Part shown: piece after piece, positions 6,901-14,322 of the stretch
Layout of the letters: the number at the start of each line of letters is the position of its first letter
Position numbering within the stretch: the stretch's first letter is position 1
Virus record (IMG/VR): IMGVR_UViG_3300000232_000004
Location: 3,558 to 24,836 of that record
Length of the DNA: 21,279 bases
Origin: a virus
Direction: 5' to 3' (one strand)
Program-made: the position numbers and the translations under genes
Notes under the pieces: generated by a model
Told to the model about the DNA's origin: nothing
Database searches by the model: none
What the model saw: the letters and a program-made list of their open reading frames with translations, nothing else

Positions 6901-8677
6901 TGCTAGTGCTTCCCACATTTACGATAGTCTATCCGAGGACCTGCGAAAACACGCCGTTCTATACACCGCCGCGCACTCTGCAAAAGTTCTTGCACAGTTT
7001 GAAAAAGACCCGAATATCTACATTCTGGTTGGCTGTGAAAAATCCATCAACACTGGACAAAACCTGCAGTTTGCCAGCCACTTGATTCGTTTGGAAACCG
7101 TCTGGAATTATGGGACGCTGGAACAGGGTGAGAGCCGTATTAACCGACCTTCACGAGATGATCCTCGTAAAGAAGAAAACGGCGGGAAGGGTATTTTTTA
7201 TTCGTGGGTGTTTTGCAACAAGTCGATTGACGTTACAAAAAACGCACGAATGTTCTCCAAACTCATTTCTACCGTCAAATATAATGAGGCTATTGGGGAA
7301 GATTCCGCTGCGTACAGCATGATTGATGAACCGCCACCAATCAAGCTGAATCAAGCCAATCTTTTGACTTCAAATGACTGGCGCTCAGAAGAAGGGTGTG
7401 AGCGGTATTTTCAAGCCTACGACCAGTATCAACGAGTTCAGGAAAAATCGTACAAAGCATTCCGGGAAGACCCCAAAAATCAGATCGAGCCGTACACGAT
7501 GGAAAATGGGCCGGTTCCAAAAGGCTCTGGTTTGCTGGTAAATATCCCGTATGTGCCGCGTATGCAAATCTACAACTCCGAGCAATTGGGGTTGGTTCCG
7601 TTTATTGAGTACATTAGCACCAAAAAGAATAAGCAAGGTGTTATTCTGAATGAAGACCCTGACTGGACACCGGAAGACTTAAACATTCACTGCGAATATG
7701 GTGATTGCGTTGCGGTGGATTACAACACTACGCAGAATCGGCAACCTCAGTCAATTCGCGTTATTACTCCAAACGGAAGCCGTGCGAGCATTCCTCTGAC
7801 TGCTGCGTGGGTAATCACGAAAACAGTGTCCAAGAGTTCTGACATTCGTAAGGCTTTTGCGGAAATGGTCGGTGCTGATACTGGCAACCCTGTCACCCCA
7901 AAAATTGTCAAGCGTGTAAATCCTCTTAAAGATGCGCAGCAACAGCAGCAGGACAATGCTGATAAGCCTATCAACGTTCGGGATGTTGGCCGTGGCCCTA
8001 TCAATAAGCGTGGGCGCTTGCCGGAAAAAGACCCGAAGGGCAAAGGTGGCTTTGAGTTGTTTGTTGTCAGTTTTGACAACTATCCTGCATTAGTGGTTGA
8101 TGCAAACAACAAGCAGGTTAAATCGAACATTGACGCGCTTGAAGGGTTTGGCTTTATGCCGTCATTGCCGTATCGGTCAACTCCAATTCGTAACCCACGA
8201 GTACTTAAAGCCTGGATTGCTGCGCTTAAAGCGGCCAAGATTGAAATTGCCCCGGCGTATAAAGAACTGCTTGAAACAGACCTTGCATTGCTGACGCAAC
8301 ACAAGAGTTTGCTGCAAGTACTGCAGGGTATGGCAAAATCGTTGCGGCCAAACTTTTTCCGTAAAGAACTCAAACCGGCACCCACTGGTCAGATTAAACC
8401 TTACTTGTTCGTGGACAATGCAACGCAAGTGTATTTGTGCTTGAACCAGAAAGCAAACGCTGCAACAATGAGCCGTGTCACCTCGCTGGAAGTTCCGGGT
8501 ATAACCTGGTCACCAATTGTGAAAGGAGAGCTTGCCGCATTTTTCAAGACAAAGAAGGAAATGGAAAGCACCATGAAGGACGTACTGGCAAACTTTCCTA
8601 TTGAAAATGCACGTGAGGTTGCGCAGGACTTTGCAAAACTTCGCGTGTTCTCTACCCCGAAAAAAGTAAAAGGATAA
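3950..8677 (+). CDS. Very large SNF2-type superfamily 2 helicase
   Basis: 1575 residues; ATG preceded by AAGGAA. The ATPase core lies in the middle. Motif Ia-like input LMPHQAKVMNYL is followed by Walker A AGGGKT (618-623), Walker B DEAH (745-748), motif III SGT (775-777), then the second RecA lobe with KIMVWTQY, INTGQNLQFA and a motif VI of Q-G-E-S-R-I-N-R-P (1059-1067), which is SNF2-like. Such enzymes move along duplex DNA and remodel protein-DNA complexes. Between the lobes is a low-complexity acidic insert (residues 898-913; Ala-Asp repeats then five Glu). About 590 residues before and 450 after the core match nothing I know; a poly-Gln run sits near residue 1328. Phages use proteins of this type in replication, transcription or anti-restriction; the role here is unknown. 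It is followed directly by the acidic-tail gene. Confidence 0.9.
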   Translation: MKEVAVIIPNKLHQDIVADHPLYRIFADNGMAVLLTAYVYAKNNIVRRINPDLQIGMAITEADESGLGSLLEKLADPTVKAFLRVRKTSTGFTAFLPAATTFPVLFDLFPNFRLLAGKDIEAAVEKVLPGFTNPAEPLDVSFGKELIAGFENDENAHDYAPDLLDQVANGITGFRLVMQPADKVTLREDWRDNEYDYRSSLGALINRRAVLFASFNIPEKMAEFITQERGDGVRTSQIAEFLSRIQSNLFEPSRQKQEFVPHIISVTSIEKDNRESDVIVEPATNEKGLTVTRSGEIMWLPGKKMSPEFVENTIESGGTQPDGDWTAADAINPKQTEYHVDNGVRRRIDRGQNRIVYVDWNLGKLSYTDETARIRIMDITANRKVQPVHVLRYMDTLLEDSSPATTAVLNGLVFATRIAKKIGVVFPQQTADTFVSERFLSSMTEKFNEGATLEVLNVIISQVKAAVDSRQTATGAELTAEEYQKGQAFLDMPRNMRMISPDSPIAFLRGMYVFFSEVLEKAQKDPDTVFGEFSVLNSLKFVGALTILVDYAKEYDNVVAEDTEERKPYKNPDLDPIDNIQLPKIPLVAGTVELMPHQAKVMNYLKNFPHKLVLEVDAGGGKTAIAMLYASMLLGAGKVKKILIACPGNLVSNYYTDAGWVFGGRMNLINISTSVMEAKNWGEEKIRQLIDAAPPNTMFITDYDFLAPSSKSKSIVKFVYGNERVKISTNTQFIRSYKWDLIIYDEAHLLKTVGGNRNVEMTRIAANAKYLVEMSGTYVSDSLSDLVGAFGIIDPQTFGSPDQFASAYLTNGPKSLPIDGAQKQIRLAMAESCMNLRVSRKEWNALLPRRFDSFYPVEMTMAQTLVYLAILKETREVIERAFEDNPFLKNAFKIKKKKDANADADADAEEEEEGTSLDDLLNGPVAMYLQRLEQFLTAPSADPMGKNLTGKDAISPKLAKVEELIHEHLTEKRPGKIMVWTQYVASASHIYDSLSEDLRKHAVLYTAAHSAKVLAQFEKDPNIYILVGCEKSINTGQNLQFASHLIRLETVWNYGTLEQGESRINRPSRDDPRKEENGGKGIFYSWVFCNKSIDVTKNARMFSKLISTVKYNEAIGEDSAAYSMIDEPPPIKLNQANLLTSNDWRSEEGCERYFQAYDQYQRVQEKSYKAFREDPKNQIEPYTMENGPVPKGSGLLVNIPYVPRMQIYNSEQLGLVPFIEYISTKKNKQGVILNEDPDWTPEDLNIHCEYGDCVAVDYNTTQNRQPQSIRVITPNGSRASIPLTAAWVITKTVSKSSDIRKAFAEMVGADTGNPVTPKIVKRVNPLKDAQQQQQDNADKPINVRDVGRGPINKRGRLPEKDPKGKGGFELFVVSFDNYPALVVDANNKQVKSNIDALEGFGFMPSLPYRSTPIRNPRVLKAWIAALKAAKIEIAPAYKELLETDLALLTQHKSLLQVLQGMAKSLRPNFFRKELKPAPTGQIKPYLFVDNATQVYLCLNQKANAATMSRVTSLEVPGITWSPIVKGELAAFFKTKKEMESTMKDVLANFPIENAREVAQDFAKLRVFSTPKKVKG
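6653..6688 (+). repeat. In-frame (GCTGAC)3 plus GAA run in helicase
   Basis: Three perfect GCTGAC units (6653-6670) are followed by GCT and five Glu codons. They encode an Ala-Asp / poly-Glu linker between the two RecA lobes of the SNF2 helicase. Hexamer repeats of this type expand and contract by slippage without breaking the frame, so the linker length probably varies between relatives. Confidence 0.8.
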
Positions 8678-8680
8678 ATT

Positions 8681-9130
8681 ATGACAAACGTTGAATTTAC
8701 CAAGGCTGTACAAACAGCGATGGCATCAGAAAACTTTCTGTTCAAACAACCTGATGGAATTTGGGATGTTGAAACACAACGAGCATGGGGGCCATTTTCG
8801 GCAAAGTATGGGGCAACTAATGCCATGCAGTCGATGCAGCCGCACAGTGCAGCGTGGTTACCTGAAGCACTAAAATCCATGATTAAACACGCCACGGGTG
8901 CTGTAGAATCGGCGGCTGACGATGCAGTGCAAGCGGCTGAAAAGCTGGCTGCACCCATTGCAGAAGCCGTTGCTAAACATGAACCAGCGCCTATAGTGCA
9001 AGCGGCTGAACCGGCTGTAATTGAAGCTGCTGCTGACGCTGATGAACCTGATGCTGATGAACCGGAAGAAGCTGACGATAGTACAAGCCTGGACGAAGAG
9101 GACGAAGAGGACGAAGAGGACACCAAGTAA
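8681..9130 (+). CDS. Peptidoglycan-binding-like protein with acidic repetitive tail
   Basis: 149 residues; ATG preceded by AAGGAT. Residues 5-43 resemble a peptidoglycan-binding type 1 unit: a helix with VQTAM, then D25-G-I-W-x-x-E-T-x-R-A-W (25-36), close to the DGIWGPxTxxAL consensus, then a helix. The middle (65-110) is Ala/Glu-rich and helical. The C-terminus is almost all Asp/Glu, ending in three copies of D-E-E encoded by tandem GACGAAGAG (9092-9118). No signal peptide or catalytic domain is present, so it is not an obvious lysin. In phages such modules also act as protein-protein adaptors. The acidic tail could contact a basic protein or mimic DNA; that is inference. It is the last gene before the terminator at 9148. 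Confidence 0.75.
   Translation: MTNVEFTKAVQTAMASENFLFKQPDGIWDVETQRAWGPFSAKYGATNAMQSMQPHSAAWLPEALKSMIKHATGAVESAADDAVQAAEKLAAPIAEAVAKHEPAPIVQAAEPAVIEAAADADEPDADEPEEADDSTSLDEEDEEDEEDTK
8926..9010 (+). repeat. 16-bp in-frame direct repeat pair
   Basis: The 16-base unit AGTGCAAGCGGCTGAA occurs at 8926-8941 and again at 8995-9010. The copies are 69 bases apart (23 codons), so both encode VQAAE in the same frame. With the further GATGCTGATGAACC-like copies (about 9038-9062) and tandem GACGAAGAG units (9092-9118), it shows that the tail of this gene grew by internal duplication. Confidence 0.8.
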
Positions 9131-9147
9131 GTAGAACGGTGTAAATA

Positions 9148-9175
9148 GGGGGAGCCATAGCGCTTCCCCTTTTTT
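9148..9175 (+). terminator. Rho-independent terminator
   Basis: An 8-bp stem GGGGGAGC (9148-9155) / GCTTCCCC (9162-9169), with one G-T wobble, closes a 6-base loop and is followed directly by six T (9170-9175). It lies 18 bases after the stop of the acidic-tail gene and 16 bases before the polymerase ATG. It would end, or at least attenuate, transcription coming from the SNF2 helicase operon. There is no room for a promoter between the stem and the polymerase start, so polymerase expression either depends on readthrough or antitermination, or uses a promoter located upstream. Confidence 0.9.
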
Positions 9176-9191
9176 CGTTTCGGAGTTTTTG

Positions 9192-12179
9192 ATGCAAAAA
9201 ATAATGCAAGCGCACACGCACTTTGCAGCTAATGTGCCTGATGCACTAAGAGGACGAGAAACAAATCCATTTGCACTAAGGCTACCAATATCAAAGAATT
9301 GGAACACTAGCGCAAAAAGACTTTTGCTGGTTTATGAGTTTGTGGATACCGAAGACTTGAAAGCCGGTACTCTACTTGTTGGCCCACAAGGCAATTTGTT
9401 ACCACATTTACTGCAATTATCGGAAGACTATTCAAGCGAGAAAACTCCGGCGTTAGCAGCGATAAATTTTGACTACTTCCGTAATAGGCATTTAAGTGGG
9501 CCAGAAGCTCTAATCGCAGAAAACGCCGCAGTTGCAAGAGTGCGCGAGTATATTGCCAAAGTTAAGCCTACTGATATTTTTGTGTTTGGGCAGAACGCTG
9601 CCAAATTGCTACTTGAGATTGAAGACGAGTTTTATCTGCGCGGACGTGTACGGAAGATTAAAGGCATTTACTGGAACCACACGGTAAACATTTCCACTGC
9701 TTACCAAAGCGCGCAAGATGATGTGGAGACTGACGCCAAAATTGACCTTGCAAATTTGATTGGCTTTACTTCACGGTGTCTTGGAAATACTCTAAAGCGA
9801 ACAACTGTCCACCACATTCAGTTTGACAAAGAATCTGCAAGGTATTCTTTGGTGGACACAATGGAAAAGTGGGAAAAGTTTGTTGCGTTCTGGAGCAAAA
9901 AGTCTATATTTTCTCTCGACTTGGAAACTTTTGGATTAGGGCGTGTGGTAAATGGAATCCTGACAATGCAGATTGCGTTTAGTGCGCAACGAGGGTTCAT
10001 TGTGCCTATTTCACACAAGGACTCTCCATTTACCAAAGCCGAGCTAAAACGTATTTACTCGGACGTTCGGAAAATACTGAGCCGTAAAATACCGTCAGGT
10101 ACTCTAGACTATTTTATTCTAGGGCAAAACTTGAAATTTGATATGACTGTTTTGCGTCAACAGTTGCAGATTCAAGTTGTGCACTGGCCTCTTTTTGATT
10201 GTATGGCTGGTGAGTATCTGCTAGATGAAAATATGAAGGCGAACACATCTCGCGTTTATGGCAGAAACAAGACTTCGTATGGTTTGGATTGGATTTGTTC
10301 CAGTTATGGCTGTGACTTTTATACGGAAAACGAATTCGGAAAAAAAGATCGCGGAAACATTGCGAATATACCACTAACACCTGATGTTTTACGTTACATG
10401 GTGGCCGACGTTCAATTGCCGTGGTTGATTATGCAAATGCAGAAAGCACGCGCAGAAAAACAAATTATTAACGGAGTGCCCTACACGCAGGCTTTTATGA
10501 AGATGATGCTCTGGCAAATGAGCAACATGATTCATGTGCAGTCAATGATGGAGCATCGGGGTGAGCACCTAGACATTGAGTGGCTGCAGAGTTTGCTGAA
10601 AAAAGACGGGCCGCTGGACAAAGTAGAGCACAAGCTAGAAGGGGAATTCCGCAATTTCGAGTCTGTGCGTAAGGTAAACGAAAGTTTGTTGGCGGGGTCT
10701 GGGCTACAGTCAAAGTCAATTTTTGGCGTCAGTAATTGGATATTTTCGGTAACAAAACCAAAGCACAAAATCCAGCTATTCTTTGACACACTAGGATTAG
10801 AACCAACGTCAATTGGAAAAAGTGGGCAGCCTGCGGTAGACAAGGAATTTCAGGAAACGTACAAAGATGTGCCCGAAGTTGCAGCGTTTAAGACGCTGGC
10901 GCAAGTCGGAAAAGTACGGTCAACCTACGTATTAGGATTTCTCAAAAAGCTGCAGACAGGTGATATGGCTGTTGACCACTGCTTGCGGGCAAGCTATGGC
11001 TTTTTTGAAACCGTTACAGGGCGCTCGAATTCGTATGACCCAAACCTGCAGAATATCATTCAGCGGGGAGATTTGGCAAAGCTAATCAAACGTTCGTTTA
11101 CTGCAGCTTGCGGGACACTCGCGGTAAAGCTAGACTTTTCTGCTCATGAGGTTCGCATGTGGGGTATCGAATCTCAAGACGGCATTCTTTGCAACTTGTT
11201 TGTGAATGGACGCTGGCTGCGCAAAATGTACCGTGCAACGGGAAAGCCCGTGTATAAAGCCTTGATGGAGACTATTGGCGATATTCACAAAATAAACGTG
11301 GCGACATTTTTCCAAACTGCCCCTGCAAATGCCACAAAAGAGCAACGTGATCAGGTCAAAAGTATTGTGTTTGGCGCGATTTATGGAAGAAGCGCTCGCG
11401 CGATTTCGGTGCAGATCAAGAAAGCCGAGGACGTAATCAAGGAGCTAATGCGCAAGTTCTTTTCAAGATTCAAAAAGGCAGCTGCGTACTTGGAATCAAA
11501 GAAAAAACAAGCAGTTTCTAAGGGGTACACGGTTTCGCTGATTGGTCGAGTACGGCATTTGTACCTTCAGTATTTAGGAATTGACCAGTTTGTAGCTGCG
11601 GCAGAACGTCGTGGAGCGAATGCGCCGATTCAGGGGATTTCTGCAGATTTGGGGCATACTGCAGCCTATTTATTCGAGCAGCACTTTGAGCATGTTTGCG
11701 TCAAGTTTTCGTTGTCGGACAATAAACGCACAAAGTCTGGAACTACCTCATTCGTGCATGACGCTATTAAGAGTGCTATCGAGTATAAGAAAATGCTTGT
11801 AGCAATACAAGTTTTGCAGTGGTGTTCTACCGTGGGGCTTTGCGAGTATTACACTAGGTTATTTGGTGTAAACTTTCTGGTTGAGCCAGAAATTGAAATT
11901 GAGATTGGCGCATCAGATGACGCTCTATCTAAATGGGACTGGCACGAAGACACGCTAAAAACTATTATCCGAAAGTCTTTGGAGAATCAAAAAGGTATTT
12001 ATCCAGAGTTGGACATTGACAAAGCAGAAGCAGAAATATGGAGCGTGCGCAATGAGCCAGTTCAGGAGTATTTGGACAAGCACTATCCGATATTAGGGGA
12101 ATGGCCTAAAGCAGTTCACTGGAGAAAAGGAATGAAAGAGTACGATAACCTACAAGCGGAGATTAAAGCATGGAAGTAA
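9192..12179 (+). CDS. DNA polymerase, family A, with UDG-like N-terminus
   Basis: 995 residues from the ATG at 9192, preceded by CGGAG (9181-9185). Residues about 37-150 resemble the uracil-DNA-glycosylase fold: a VGPQGNLL turn, an N92-F strand, and FVFGQNAAKLL around G133. The 3'-5' proofreading exonuclease follows with D243-x-E245 (Exo I), N313-x3-D317 (Exo II) and Y402-x3-D406 (Exo III). The polymerase domain has motif A with D648 (LDFSAHEVR), motif B R719-x3-K723-x3-F727-G-x2-Y731-G, and motif C H856-D857. The expected Glu after that Asp is Ala858 (HDA instead of HDE). There is no 5'-3' exonuclease. It copies the phage genome and proofreads. It opens the replication run after a terminator and overlaps the next gene by 10 bases. 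Confidence 0.95.
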   Translation: MQKIMQAHTHFAANVPDALRGRETNPFALRLPISKNWNTSAKRLLLVYEFVDTEDLKAGTLLVGPQGNLLPHLLQLSEDYSSEKTPALAAINFDYFRNRHLSGPEALIAENAAVARVREYIAKVKPTDIFVFGQNAAKLLLEIEDEFYLRGRVRKIKGIYWNHTVNISTAYQSAQDDVETDAKIDLANLIGFTSRCLGNTLKRTTVHHIQFDKESARYSLVDTMEKWEKFVAFWSKKSIFSLDLETFGLGRVVNGILTMQIAFSAQRGFIVPISHKDSPFTKAELKRIYSDVRKILSRKIPSGTLDYFILGQNLKFDMTVLRQQLQIQVVHWPLFDCMAGEYLLDENMKANTSRVYGRNKTSYGLDWICSSYGCDFYTENEFGKKDRGNIANIPLTPDVLRYMVADVQLPWLIMQMQKARAEKQIINGVPYTQAFMKMMLWQMSNMIHVQSMMEHRGEHLDIEWLQSLLKKDGPLDKVEHKLEGEFRNFESVRKVNESLLAGSGLQSKSIFGVSNWIFSVTKPKHKIQLFFDTLGLEPTSIGKSGQPAVDKEFQETYKDVPEVAAFKTLAQVGKVRSTYVLGFLKKLQTGDMAVDHCLRASYGFFETVTGRSNSYDPNLQNIIQRGDLAKLIKRSFTAACGTLAVKLDFSAHEVRMWGIESQDGILCNLFVNGRWLRKMYRATGKPVYKALMETIGDIHKINVATFFQTAPANATKEQRDQVKSIVFGAIYGRSARAISVQIKKAEDVIKELMRKFFSRFKKAAAYLESKKKQAVSKGYTVSLIGRVRHLYLQYLGIDQFVAAAERRGANAPIQGISADLGHTAAYLFEQHFEHVCVKFSLSDNKRTKSGTTSFVHDAIKSAIEYKKMLVAIQVLQWCSTVGLCEYYTRLFGVNFLVEPEIEIEIGASDDALSKWDWHEDTLKTIIRKSLENQKGIYPELDIDKAEAEIWSVRNEPVQEYLDKHYPILGEWPKAVHWRKGMKEYDNLQAEIKAWK

Positions 12180-12868
12180 AAGACTGGTCGGGCGGTTTTA
12201 TCCTGCACGGAGACGCGCAATTTTCAACCTTTTTTCCTTTTCTTCAAGACCCTATCTATGGCTCTTTCGATGCAGAGGGTTCTCATTTTTGCGAATCTAC
12301 TGGTGTAGGTGCTTACGTTATGAACGGGACTCCTTGTGAGAGTATCCCTGTTTCAACAAAGAGCCAATCGGTGATTTCTTGGTATTCAGGTGCAAATGAT
12401 GTCTCCGCAATAACAAAACGTCTGCTAAGTCTAAACAAGCTGCAGCGTTTTGAAACGGCGTACACGGAAACGCTTAGAAATGAGGTATTCAAAGAGCAGG
12501 GGTGCTGGTCTGCCACAATTGCCACCCTGTCCAGACAGTCTAACATTATTCTCGCTGCGAAAAATCAGGCCATTTATCTATGGCTAGTGCGCTGGCGTGG
12601 CGCGTTTTTGCTGGTGTGGAGCACTGACCCTATGCACATGGAGCAAGTACGATCATTGCTACCTGAAATGACCCGCGACTTGTTAATGTTTGTCCGCATA
12701 GAGATTGCAAATAGCATTTGCGTCTTACACCCTACTTTTTTGCTAGGGCGTTTCAAACGGGCGTGGAATAAAATGTACTGGACAGACAGGCTAGCAGTTG
12801 TGTCGTACATTACCACGCACATAAGAAAACGCATTCAGCCATTGAACGGGGGAAATAATGGTTATTGA
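12170..12868 (+). CDS. Hypothetical protein, possibly Ntn-hydrolase-like fold
   Basis: 232 residues; the ATG overlaps the polymerase stop by 10 bases and the stop overlaps the clamp-like gene by 11. I do not recognise it firmly. The order of features recalls class II glutamine amidotransferase-type Ntn hydrolases: HGDAQF near residue 13, FETAYTETLRNE in the middle, then a glycine before a beta pair, AAKNQAIYLWL, and a following strand ending WSTDP. However, the catalytic N-terminal Cys is absent (the protein begins MEVKDW), so if the fold is right it should be inactive as an amidotransferase. The C-terminal 50 residues are basic. Its place between polymerase and clamp suggests a replication-linked role, by context only. 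Confidence 0.65.
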   Translation: MEVKDWSGGFILHGDAQFSTFFPFLQDPIYGSFDAEGSHFCESTGVGAYVMNGTPCESIPVSTKSQSVISWYSGANDVSAITKRLLSLNKLQRFETAYTETLRNEVFKEQGCWSATIATLSRQSNIILAAKNQAIYLWLVRWRGAFLLVWSTDPMHMEQVRSLLPEMTRDLLMFVRIEIANSICVLHPTFLLGRFKRAWNKMYWTDRLAVVSYITTHIRKRIQPLNGGNNGY

Positions 12869-13886
12869 TGGAAAACACTTTTCGGCTGCAATCAAGAGGG
12901 TTGCGCAGTTAACAGGCTGCACTTCTATTGGTGTAATTGCTAAAAACAAACAATTGACTTTTTGCGCAAGTAACGACGGGCGTACCTTCATAGAAAAGTT
13001 ACCCGTTGACACTGACGAAGACTGGTCTTGCGCAGTGGCTTTGGATAACGGAATGCTGCGGTTGCTTAATGGTAAGGTAAAACTCACTTGTGATGGTAGC
13101 ACTGTTTCTGTTACGTCACAGTCTTACCGTGGCAAGTTTCCAGTTGAAGGATTTGTGTACCCCGATTTAGTAGATTTTAGCAAGGCTAAATCTTTTTCCG
13201 CAAATCACATAAATCTTCTGTCTGCTGGTTACGACGCTACAAGTATTCGCAGTGTATTCGGAAAAACAACCTTTGAGTTTTCGTTTGGTAGCGGAAAGTT
13301 TGTTTGCGCAACATGGGACAGAGTTCATTTTGCATTGCTCCAAGCGACAAGCACTCTTGAAGGTGCTGCGAAAATGAGTGGGGAGGACATTGGGCAGTTA
13401 TTGGATGCGGTTGACGAACCACAAAAATTCGCAGAAGCCTCTGGGTTTCTTCTTGTTCAGAATGCTTACCAGAAATTTTATACACCCACACTGCAAGTCG
13501 AAGCAAACAACGAGTTTGAACAGTTGATTGATTTCGCAAACCGTTTCAATGAGCCTCTTTGCGAGATTAGCCCGCACGAGTTGTTGCTTGCTACGGATAG
13601 AACAATGGGTGCTTGTGAGCAAGGTCAGAGCGTTACGCTTGAATTTGGCAAACAAAAATGCACGGTAAAAGCCAAGTCAAACAAGGGTGACTATCTGGAG
13701 GTGCTTGGTATCTCAAACTCTAAGAGTACGGCGCATATCAGCGTTGACCCGTCAATGTTGATTGATATTCTAAGTCGGGCTAAAAATGACGATATGCAAG
13801 TCGGCATAACTGATCGTTTTATCTGGTTTGCTGAAAAGATTGAATTGGGTACTCATTACCTAGCACTCCTATCATCTCAGGAGTAA
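12858..13886 (+). CDS. Divergent sliding-clamp-like protein (DnaN-like)
   Basis: 342 residues, close to the 366 of a bacterial beta clamp; ATG preceded by GGGGGAA. The sequence is a series of short amphipathic strands with the pattern of clamp domains. The N-terminus has an F-x2-A-I-x2-V helix followed by strands. RGKFPVEGFVYPDL (about 95-108) recalls the clamp segment before a domain boundary. The C-terminus has a helix (PSMLIDILSRAK) then strands ending THYLALL, where clamps have their last strand. Identity to known clamps is low by eye, so this rests on pattern and on position directly downstream of a family A polymerase. A clamp would encircle DNA and hold the polymerase. Alternatively it is a beta-rich protein of another kind. 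I see no clamp loader in the window. Confidence 0.5.
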   Translation: MVIDGKHFSAAIKRVAQLTGCTSIGVIAKNKQLTFCASNDGRTFIEKLPVDTDEDWSCAVALDNGMLRLLNGKVKLTCDGSTVSVTSQSYRGKFPVEGFVYPDLVDFSKAKSFSANHINLLSAGYDATSIRSVFGKTTFEFSFGSGKFVCATWDRVHFALLQATSTLEGAAKMSGEDIGQLLDAVDEPQKFAEASGFLLVQNAYQKFYTPTLQVEANNEFEQLIDFANRFNEPLCEISPHELLLATDRTMGACEQGQSVTLEFGKQKCTVKAKSNKGDYLEVLGISNSKSTAHISVDPSMLIDILSRAKNDDMQVGITDRFIWFAEKIELGTHYLALLSSQE

Positions 13887-13888
13887 CG

Positions 13889-14320
13889 ATGAAATTCATG
13901 CACGCGCTAGATGCCACACAGCAGTTGCAAGACTATCAGAGCACTCCAAACATTTTTCATACCCTCGGATACAAACCAACAGCCGGGGCGGTTATTTTCA
14001 ACAAGCACAGTACGATTAAAGCGCCTCTTATACTGTCTCACAGCAAAAAGCTATCAATACCCTCTCTGGACGTTTATAACGTATGTATAGGTCACGTTGC
14101 CGGTTTGTCCATTGGGTTTTTGTTTCACTCGCCATTAGAGCTAAAGAGCGATTTTTTCTACTTGGTGTTTCACCGTAAAAATGTAAATGTCCAAAAGATG
14201 CCCGTACTGGAAAAGCGATTTGTTGCCGAGAACCTAATTATGTACTCTAACGAGAGTGTCCACTATATCGTGCCGCGAGGACTAAGTGCCAGAATTACAA
14301 ACTATTGCTCAAAGAGGTAG
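13889..14320 (+). CDS. Hypothetical protein
   Basis: 143 residues; ATG preceded by AGGAG, with 2 bases between the clamp-like stop and this start. The product is basic, with a mixed alpha/beta look, many His and Ser, and several hydrophobic strands (for example VYNVCIGHVAGLSIGFLF at about 62-79 and FFYLVFH at about 88-94). No membrane segment is certain and no catalytic motif is visible. I do not recognise it. It is tightly packed in the replication run, so it is likely expressed with the clamp-like gene. Confidence 0.75.
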   Translation: MKFMHALDATQQLQDYQSTPNIFHTLGYKPTAGAVIFNKHSTIKAPLILSHSKKLSIPSLDVYNVCIGHVAGLSIGFLFHSPLELKSDFFYLVFHRKNVNVQKMPVLEKRFVAENLIMYSNESVHYIVPRGLSARITNYCSKR

Positions 14321-14322
14321 TG

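Noticed and set aside
8401-9126. A 241-codon open frame on the - strand, very rich in Ser, opposite the acidic-tail gene.
   Set aside because: It is the complement of Asp/Glu/Ala repeat codons, which yields Ser-rich open sequence by chance. It has no ribosome binding site, and every supported gene is on the + strand.
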